A stretch of 64,000 nt of DNA from Portulaca oleracea (Eukaryota > Streptophyta > Magnoliopsida > Caryophyllales > Portulacaceae), in contig CM055881.1 of assembly GCA_029582165.1 (NCBI GenBank), forward strand, positions 16,792,594 to 16,856,593, written 5' to 3'. The notes beneath the pieces are model-generated. The model saw only the letters and a list, made by a program, of their open reading frames with translations. It was not told where the DNA came from and did no database searches. A program made the position numbers and the translations under genes. This document shows positions 56,245-64,000 of this stretch, in pieces. Within the stretch, counting starts at the first letter, position 1. The number at the start of each line of letters is the position of its first letter.

Positions 56245-56813
56245 TGATTTGGGAGAGAAAGAGAGAGTTAGAGAGAGAGAGAGAGTGATAAAGAGAGTTA
56301 GAGAGAGAGACAGACAGAGAGAGAGAGAGAGGGCGATAGAGAGAGAGAGCGACCGAGAGAGAGAGAGAGAAGCGTGTTAGAGAGAGGGGGGAGAGAGAGA
56401 GAGAGAAGAGACTTAGAGAGAGAAAAGAGTTAGAGAGAGAGCGAGAGAGAGAACGTTAGAGAGACAGAGAGAAGAAAGAGAAGACACTTAGAGAGAAACA
56501 AGAGAGAGTGCGCGAGAGAGAGAAAGAGAGAAGAGAGAAGAAAGTTAGAGAGAGAGAGAGAAGAAAGTTAGAGAGAGAGAGAGAAGAGACTTAGAAAGAG
56601 AGAGAGAGTGACAAAGAGAGAGAAAAGGGAGTTAGAGAGAGAGAAAAGAGAGTTAGAGAGAGAGAGAGCGACCGAGAGAGAGAGAGAGAGAGAGAGAGCG
56701 ATCGAGAGAGAGAGAGAGAGCGATAGAGAGAGAGAGAGCTAGATAGAGAAAGAGAGAGAGAAAAGAGAGTTAAATAGAGAGAGAGAAGAGTGTTAGAGAG
56801 AGAGAGTTAGAGA

Positions 56814-56855
<42 letters not shown>

Positions 56856-57110
56856 AGTTAGAGAGAGAGCGAGAGAAAGAGAGAGTGCGCGAGAGAAAGA
56901 GGGAATAGAGTTAGAGAGAGAGAGAGAAGATACTTAGAGAGAGAAAGAGAGAAAGAGAGAAGAGAGAAGAGAGAGAGAGAGAGAGAGAGCGATAAAGAAA
57001 GAAGTTAGAGAGAGAGAGAGAAGAGAGTTAGAGAGAGAGAGAGAAGAGACTTAGAGCGAGAGAGAGAGAGAGAGAGGAGTCAGAGAGAGAGAGAGAGAGA
57101 GAGAGACAAG
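56245..57110 (+). repeat. GA-rich tract of foldback element 5
   Basis: Imperfect (GA)n with GTTAGAGAG, GACTTAGAG and GCGATAGAG variants at irregular intervals. Confidence 0.95.
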
Positions 57111-57544
57111 TTTGATAGAGGATGAAAAGAAAGGTTGGCTTTGATCCAAAATTTTTCTCCCAACTTTCATTTCATTTTTGAAGGGAAAATTTTTTATTCA
57201 TTGTTACTCCAAATTTTCCATGCAATTTTCCAACTATTTTTTTCCATTCCTTTTTCTTCAATCTAAACAAAGGAAAGATTTTCATTTTCCAAAATAATTT
57301 TTTTTCCATGTTGTTTTCCAAGGTTTAGGGTCCATTTGGAGCTTGGAAAACAACATGGAAAAAAAATTATTTTGGAAAATGAAAATCTTTCCTTTGTTTG
57401 GATTGAAGAAAAAGGAATGGAAAAAAAATAGTTGGAAAATTGCATGGAAAATTTGGAGTAACAATGAATAAACAATTTTCCCTTAAAAAATGAAAGGAAA
57501 GTTGGGAGAAAAATTTTGGATCAAAGCCAACCTTTCTTTTCATC

Positions 57545-57816
57545 CTCTCTCAAACTTCTCTCTCTCTATCTATCTAAGTCTCTTCTCTCTCTCTCTAACT
57601 TTCTTCTCTCTCTCTCTCTTTCTCTCTAAGTCTCTTCTCTCTCTCTCTCTAACTCTCTTCTCTCTCTCTCTAACTTCTTTCTTTATCGCTCTCTCTCTCT
57701 TCTCTCTTTCTCTCTTTCTCTCTCTCTAAGTATCTTCTCTCTCTCTCTCTCTCTCTCTAACTCTATTCCCTCTTTCTCTCGTGCACTCTCTCCTCTTTCT
57801 CTCTAAGTCTCTCTCA

Positions 57817-57865
<49 letters not shown>

Positions 57866-57964
57866 TCTCTCTCTCTCTCTAAAACTCTTCTCTCTCTCTC
57901 TCTCTCTCTCTCTCCAACTCTCTCTCTCTCTCTAAAACTCTTCTCTCTCTCTCTCTCTCTATCT

Positions 57965-57999
<35 letters not shown>

Positions 58000-58018
58000 G
58001 CTCTCTTTTCTCTCTCGA

Positions 58019-58061
<43 letters not shown>

Positions 58062-58363
58062 CGCTCTCTCTCTCTCTAACTCTCTTTTCTCACTCTCTCT
58101 CTAACTCTCTTTTCTCTCTCTTTGTCACTCTCTCTCTCTTTCTAAGTCTCTTCTCTCTCTCTCTCTAACTTTCTTCTCTCTCTCTCTCTCTAACTTTCTT
58201 CTCTCTTCTCTCTTTCTCTCTCTCGCGCACTCTCTCTTGTTTCTCTCTAAGTCTCTTCTCTTTCTTCTCTCTGTCTCTCTAACGTTCTCTCTCTCGCTCT
58301 CTCTCTAAGTCTCTTCTCTCTCTCTCTCTCTCCCCCTCTCTCTAACTCTCTCTCTCTAACATG

Positions 58364-58401
<38 letters not shown>

Positions 58402-58465
58402 CCTCTCTCTATCGCTCTCTCTCTCTCTCGGTCGCTCTCTCTCTCTATCGCCCTCTCCCTCTCGG

Positions 58466-58500
<35 letters not shown>

Positions 58501-58535
58501 GTCTGTCTCTCTCTCTAACTCTCTCTTTCTCTCCC
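57545..58535 (+). repeat. CT-rich tract of foldback element 5
   Basis: Reverse complement of the GA tract, about 120 bp longer. Ser/Leu-repeat peptides predicted here are artefacts. Confidence 0.95.
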
Positions 58536-58801
58536 AAATCACATCATATGATCTAAAAAAATGAAACTTGATATTTACAAGTTTTCTTGCAAATTTTATT
58601 TTTGCATGTATTTTTCCTCAAACCAAACAAGGAAAAAAAATTGAATAGAAAATCAATTTTTTTTCCTTCATAATTTACTTAAACCAAACAAGAGAAAGAA
58701 ATTTACTTTACAAAAAAAAAATTCCTCCTAAATTTTTTTCCATGAGATTTTTTTTCCATCCTATTTTCCTAGGTCCAAACGGACCCTAAGAGATTACAGC
58801 T

Positions 58802-59931
58802 TGTCAGAATTTTGTTGTCGTATTTGTAATTTACATATTTCCTTTACATTCTATAACAGGTTACCCACAAATTCATAGAGAGAGAACTGCTTACCCACAA
58901 ATTTTCAGACCAATCGTTAAACTTGTGCAGATTCACTCAATTATCTATTTCAGAAAACATAGAAAGAGGCCCCTGACAAAAAGCTTGACTTACGACAGAA
59001 AGTCTGAAATCCTTCAAACTATCTCTTGCTAACCACCAAAATTCTGCATCAAATCAGCCTCATACAAACTAATATTCTCTCCTTATAGTGCACACCAGCT
59101 TGACATGTGAGTTATCTATTGGGTTTTAGGTGATCTATTTCCTAAACAGATACAAATTAATTGGCGGAAAATTCATAACGATTATAAAACAACTAATCAT
59201 CCAGAAAAATAAAACAATTGCAGACACTTAGTAGCATACCTGATCACTAATCCGACTGATGCAGAGGTTGACTTTTGAGATTCCAATGAAGAAATCATCT
59301 ACCGTAGGTCCACGCAACACTCCCGGAACTCAATTGCTAGATCGACCTGATCGAGACAGATCTCAATCTAAGAAGTATCTATTTAGATATGATGTAGTTT
59401 GTTTCAGGAAACAATAACTGCAGACTAGGAAAGAGAGGAACTCAGGAATTCACCATAATATCTCTCTAAAAGTCTCAAGTAGTTCCCTTGATTTAAATCT
59501 CTCAGAGAGACTCCCTTTTATAGTGTTTAGACGGCTTGGGGAAATGGTTAACTAAAACCCTAATAACCGACTTACTCAAAAATTTTGTCTGAGGCCCAAC
59601 ACGGTCTGTGTTGGCCTCCAGAACATGTTTGAAGTCGACTATAATCACCACGGTTCGTGGCAGACTCACCACGGTCTGTGGTGACCCCAACACAATCCGT
59701 GGTGAGCCCAACTTGGCCCATGTTGAGTTGATTTCTCATAATACGATATTATCTAGGCTACGTACATTGTTCCAAGGCGCTGACTTATGTGACTCAGTAG
59801 GACCAAATAATATAGTTGTAATTAAACCTATTCAATTACCGAATATAGAGATGTGAAGCAAGACATATATTCACTATATTATTTTGGCTCAAACACTAAG
59901 TATATCGAACATTGTCGGGACATTCCCAACA
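58802..59931 (-). repeat. 3' LTR of the copia element
   Basis: On the minus strand it starts TGTTGGGAATGTCCC and probably ends TTCTGACA at 58802. Five imperfect palindromes of the type CACCACGGTCTGTGGTGA lie at 59597-59725, upstream of a TATA box (TATAAAAGGGAGTC) at about 59511-59524. The left boundary rests on the TG/CA rule only. Confidence 0.75.
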
Positions 59932-59947
59932 ATCTCCCACTTGTCCC
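59932..59947 (-). other. Polypurine tract of the copia element
   Basis: The minus strand GACAAGTGGGAGAT directly before TGTTGGG is the classic copia junction. Confidence 0.85.
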
Positions 59948-60529
59948 ACACGTGTTCAATTCCTTAAATTCCCTTGTCTCTTACTGTCTTAAATTCGTAT
60001 AAGGTAAGCTAAAGTCATCCTTATGTAAGACCCGAACGTTCCTCGATCTCCGAGTTAGACTCTGAAAAGAAGATGATCATCTATTGATTCATTTGAGCTC
60101 GACCAAGCATTTTCAGTCCAATCTCACCGAGTGGCCAACGAGATAACTGTCCCTAATAGGGAGGACAATGTCATCTTGTTCAAATACATGATATTCTCAC
60201 ATGATCCAACTATAACCCAAACAACGCCTTTATGGCCTCCTGTTGCGTAAGGCGTTGGACGCGCTCCAAAGTTACAACAGATCATGTAGTCGTCTATGTA
60301 TTGAACTCAGGATTTAGGAATTTTCCTTGAGTAACGAAAACTCTTATGATATTCCCAACTCAAAGAGCTCCCACTGCGGATCAATTCGGTAGTTGTTCTC
60401 AACATTACCTATATGATTTATTTATGATGTCCTTACATCACCATGACCACGAAACTTGATCATCACCTCACCCCTACATGCTAATTGTTATGATATTATC
60501 ATTGTCCTTGTACGATAATACAATTAGGA

Positions 60530-61315
60530 ACTAGGTTGACTGTCGACCAGAATTAGCGTTATCAAGTTCACTTAATGGGGTTTCAGAAATTAGACCACAT
60601 CCAATTTCCCATTTTGAATTCGCTAACCCTTTTGGACATTTACACAATTCTAAACCACAATTGATGTAAAGCTTGAATCTTATTCTTATTGATGAATCAA
60701 TAAGATCATAATTCATGAACAGTTTATGTAAACTTGACTTGTTCACAATCCGGAATATGGTTAATACCTATTGCTCCTGCATGACTATCATGCTTTAATT
60801 GCAATAGAGATTTAGTCCACAATACTTGCAATGAACCTCGCACACTTTATACCATTTCCACTAACGACCTTTCGTATGGGGTGATATCTCCGGAACTCAT
60901 GTTTGGATTCGTAGTGAGCTTCAGTTCCTTTGTTTGAGTGATGGCTTCTATCAACAAAGCTCAATTCCTCTCGCAAGGCAAGAAGCACCACCCAATTCTA
61001 AAATGAACTTCACAATCCTAACAGTTTCTGTCGCAGCTTCTAAAACTGCGTCATATTTATCTTATTTGTAGAATCAAACTCGTCATGTTGGGAACCTCTT
61101 CCAACTCACCTCAAAGCCACTCAAATAGATTTTACAATTTTCTCTAACCTTTCAGATAATCATACCTTTCTGACATAAATGTAACATCAATGTAACTTTT
61201 CACACTTAGTTTTTATCAACTATTGTAGACTGAGAACATATCTTTAGTTTTATTCATACATATACACAATGCATATGTTATATTAGGCTTTGAACATCTT
61301 TTAGCATACTTTAAT
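60530..61315 (-). pseudogene. Copia RNase H and pol C-terminus remnant
   Basis: Fragments such as LQLKHDSHAGAIGINHI (about 60830-60780) resemble the end of copia pol. Reading is scattered over frames. Between here and the polypurine tract (59948-60529) no ORF is defended. Confidence 0.5.
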
Positions 61316-61870
61316 GGGTTTTTTGCATTTTGGACCCCGAATTTTAGGGGTATTTACATTCTGAACCCTTAGTTTTCAACTTTACTTTTTGGACCCTAAA
61401 GTTTGTAGGCCGAAAAAAAAGGACCCTAAAGTTTGTGAGGTGAAAAAAAAGCTCGTTTCCCGTTTTTCTTTTTCTTTCCATGTTTGAATTTCTCTCCCGA
61501 TTGGCATCAAACTTCAAGACTAAGGTTAAAACCGATATTAAAGTTATAATAAACCTCTTTTATTCATGTTGGAGTTACTTAAAACCATGTACTCAGGGGT
61601 CTAAGTAGCCTCGACACGAATAAGAGAGATGTATTATAGCTTCAATATTAGTTTTAACCATACTCCTAAAGTTTGACGTCAATCGGGAGATAAATTCAAA
61701 CATGGGAGGAAAATAAAAAATGAGACAGGGGCCTTTTTCTTCAGTCCACAAACTTTAAGGTCCTTTTTTATTCAGCCTACAAACTTTAGGGTCCAAAATG
61801 TTAAAGTTGAAAACCAAGGGTTCAGAATGTAAATACCCCTAAAATTCGGGGTCTAAAATGCAAAAAACCC
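61316..61870. mobile_element. Inverted-repeat MITE nested in the copia element
   Basis: GGGTTTTTTGCATTTTGGAC at the left is mirrored at the right (TAAAATGCAAAAAACCC). The arms repeat GGACCCTAAAGTTTGT units. A duplication ATACTTTAAT (61306-61315) reappears with one extra T at 61871-61881, fitting a Mutator-like 9-10 bp duplication. Confidence 0.8.
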
Positions 61871-62840
61871 ATACTTTTAATCCCATGCTTGATGCACGAG
61901 TTATATGTCTCATCCTTTTTAGGTCTCTTGATTGTTTCAAGACAATTAGATTCACCTAAGGATATGCCATGATTCATGGAAATTAATCCATTCTTGAAGC
62001 GGGTTGAACTATTCAACAACTTATCAACTTTGATTCAACCAATCAAAATCTTTAATCTATCATTATAGATCTTGCCTCCAAAAAAAAAAAATTTAAGCCC
62101 CACCAATCCTTCATTTTGAAAATTATTCCCAAGTCAACCTCAGTAGATTGTAACATAAGAATCTTCTTCTCAATAAGCAGTATGTCAATCACATATAGCA
62201 TCAGGAACTCATTGCTCCCACTGAACTTCTTGTAAACATAAATTATTTTAGCACTTCTTAATTCATCAAACCTTTTGATGCCCTAAACAAAGTGATCGAT
62301 GATTCCAACTCCTAAAAGCTCCCTTAAGACCACAAATGGTCTTTTGAAGCTTACAAGGTTCCAACAAAAACCCTTTGGTTGTATCAAGCACACATCCTGC
62401 TTCCAAATCTAATTTTGAAGGTGGTCTTGATATCTATCTTAATGATCTATGTATTGCCTTGAAGTCGCTCTTATGCTTGATGGCTCACACCTTCAGGCAA
62501 GTCAACCAAGTTCTAAACTTAGTTTCATACATGGAATCCACCTTGGATTTTATGGAATCATGACATGCTAAAGCCTTTTTGTAGTAGGTAGAGTCATAAC
62601 TTTCTAAATGTAACATCTCACATACGCCCATCCATAGAGATCGATATCTCTGTGGCTAACGGAGTTGTTTACCTGAGCTTGCTTACAGTAGGGTCCATGG
62701 CACCTCCTCCATAACTTTTGAGGAACTTCTTCTATCTCAACCTCGTTCTTAATTTCCTAACTAGTAGGAAAATTTTGAACTAGGATCAGGTAGCTCAATT
62801 TGAGGTGATGATTATAGTGTTTGTGTCTCTTGAACTTCAG
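61871..62840 (-). pseudogene. Copia reverse transcriptase remnant
   Basis: On the minus strand around 62560-62470 the conserved MDSMYE-type and DLPEGV-type blocks appear. Near 62250-62180 the reading gives KKFSGSNEFLMLYVIDILLI, where the catalytic YVDD box has become YVID. Many stops interrupt. Confidence 0.75.
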
Positions 62841-64000
62841 TAAGTTCAAAAAATTCTCCCACTCTTTCTCTTAGAGACTAACACACTCTTTAAGAAGAAA
62901 GCATTTTGAGATACAAACACTATACTCCACAACAGTTTCTAGAAGTGATACCCCTTTCTTTTGGAAAATAGTTCAGGAACCTTTCCCGTCCATATCATAT
63001 ATGATGTCTTCTCTAGTGCTTTAGATAATTCTTGTTTAGTATTTAGAGTTGTGGTTAATATCGTGTGTCCAAAAAGGTAACTAGTAATGTTGACTCAATC
63101 TACCATCGATCGCGCCATATCCAATTGGGTGTGACTCCTCACTTCTGACTCATCATTGTGCTATGGTGTTCCCGAAGGAGAGAGTTGTTGAACAATTGCA
63201 CACTCTCTAGGATGGTTAGTGGAATCTTGGCTCAAATACTCACCTCCTCAATCTAATTGAAGTTTGGATTTTCTTGCCAAGTTTGTTTTGTACTTCACTT
63301 TGAAACTCTTTAAACATTTCAAAGGATTTGGACTCGTGGTGTATCAAGTAGACATATTCATATCTACTAAAATCGTCACTGAAAGTATTGAAATAGTATG
63401 ATAAACCTTCTTCTAGCAATATTGCTCATAGGCTCACATACATCAGTATGTATGTATCCTAACAAGTCATAGCTCATTCACCAATTCCAGTAAGAGGTGA
63501 TTTAGTCATCTTACCCATCAGACATGCTTCACAAAACATCGAACTTTTCGAAGCTTAGGTTTTCCAAAGGTTCTGCACTATGCAGTTTCTGAATGCATTT
63601 CTGATTAATATGACTAAGCTTACATTGCCATAGATATGTTTCATTTGGGTCATTTATTCAAACTCTTGGCTCAATCATCAGCACCTTTTCGATCGCATCT
63701 AGGTGATCTCACTATCTTACCAAGACTACTTCATTTTGGAAATCTAAACTATTTTAACATTTCAGCTCCAGATGTATCTCATGGACAAGAATCACCATGT
63801 CTTACGTGGTTCATCTTTGTAGATTTGAAGTAATTCATCCCTTGTACCTGTGATCAATGGGCTACATACATCTGTATGTATGAATGCTTGTGGGCACATT
63901 CACCTTTTCTTGTAAAAGGTTCAGTCATGCTTTGTAGACATGACTTAATAAATAGTTCTAAGGTTATGTTTGAACATGAGTTCTTCCGTTTTAAACCTTT
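62841..64000 (-). pseudogene. Copia GAG-pre-integrase and integrase remnant
   Basis: On the minus strand: LSHINQKCIQKL (GAG-pre-integrase), then MGKMTKSPLTG, then IHTDVC, then FSDDFSRYEYVYLIHH, and further on a QLSPSGTP stretch near 63190. These are the ordered blocks of copia integrase. The IHTDVC block occurs twice (about 63450 and 63865), so the right edge holds a second copy or a local rearrangement. Confidence 0.75.

Larger units (their letters stand above)
55996..58786. mobile_element. Giant GA/CT foldback element (5)
   Basis: GGGTCCGTTTGGACCTAGG at the left end and CCTAGGTCCAAACGGACCC at the right end are perfect inverted repeats. Arms are about 1327 bp (55996-57322) and 1445 bp (57342-58786) around a 19-bp loop. 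Each arm has a terminal block, a huge GA (left) or CT (right) tract and an inner block next to the loop. The loop contains GGGTCCATTTGG, an extra copy of the terminus, so it may be two MITEs fused head to head. The flank is TAA on the right and AAA on the left, compatible with a decayed TWA duplication (PIF/Harbinger type). No coding capacity. Confidence 0.88.
58802..64000 (-). mobile_element. Ty1/copia element, degenerate, 3' part in window
   Basis: On the minus strand: integrase, reverse transcriptase and RNase H remnants, a polypurine tract and the 3' LTR, in copia order (integrase before reverse transcriptase). The 5' part lies beyond the window. Frequent stops and shifts show great age compared with the other elements. 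It starts 15 bp from the end of the giant foldback. Confidence 0.85.

Noticed and set aside
57490..58564. Ser/Leu- and Arg/Glu-repeat ORFs on both strands
   Set aside because: Direct read-out of the CT/GA tracts of the foldback element; no start context or conserved domain.

Overview
The window is repeat-rich nuclear DNA from a flowering plant, most likely a eudicot. The evidence is the mix of Athila-type and Tat-type Ty3/gypsy retrotransposons, Ty1/copia remnants, a Cassandra-like LTR with a 5S rRNA domain, an L1-type LINE, a pararetrovirus-like element and one intact Dof transcription-factor gene. I cannot name the species. There is no operon logic: nearly everything is a transposon or a transposon inside another one, and the Dof gene at 34290-35111 (minus strand) is the only cellular gene I would defend.

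Layout, left to right. 1-2126: 3' part of a broken LINE ending at an (AT)n tract. 2181-2695 and 13006-18286: a minus-strand caulimovirid-like element (movement protein, capsid and zinc knuckle, protease, distal ORFs, tRNA-Met primer site). It was split by Athila element 1 (2696-13005), which has two LTRs and the target duplication AACAC. 18474-20967: a long inverted-repeat (foldback) element with GGACATCAA minisatellites and a gene-like fragment on both arms. 21875-22693: a probable Helitron. 24087-24982: two smaller foldbacks set in TA-rich microsatellites. 25590-26580: decayed copia LTR and Cassandra-like LTR. 26819-33189: Tat gypsy element, cut off inside its integrase. 33190-34025: part of an LTR. 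34290-35200: Dof gene and its core promoter. 35855-38959: a retroposed copy and two MITEs. 40272-43796: LINE fragment and a second GGACATC-rich element, split by Athila element 2 (43797-51553, target duplication GTTAC). 51704-52188: C-terminal part of the Tat integrase, on the minus strand. 52194-55995: a third gypsy element (minus). 55996-58786: a giant GA/CT foldback. 58802-64000: a degenerate copia element (minus) with a nested MITE.

The strongest structural result is an inferred 24.8-kb inversion (34026-58786). The Tat integrase stops at 33189 on the plus strand and resumes in frame at 52188 on the minus strand. The 5-bp target duplication GCCTC of gypsy element 3 is present at both places. 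The 5' LTR of element 3 is divided between 33190-34025 (plus) and 55679-55995 (minus), exactly where the giant foldback sits. Flipping the segment restores one ordinary nested insertion. The Dof gene lies inside the flipped segment with its stop codon 264 bp from the breakpoint.

Two other patterns recur. First, the LTRs of four retrotransposon families all carry an array of short imperfect palindromes just upstream of a TATA-like box, and two of the families share nearly the same 14-bp unit. Second, all three gypsy elements that show both a primer site and a 3' LTR in the window keep gag and protease but lack reverse transcriptase and integrase, and the pararetrovirus-like element also lacks a recognisable reverse transcriptase.
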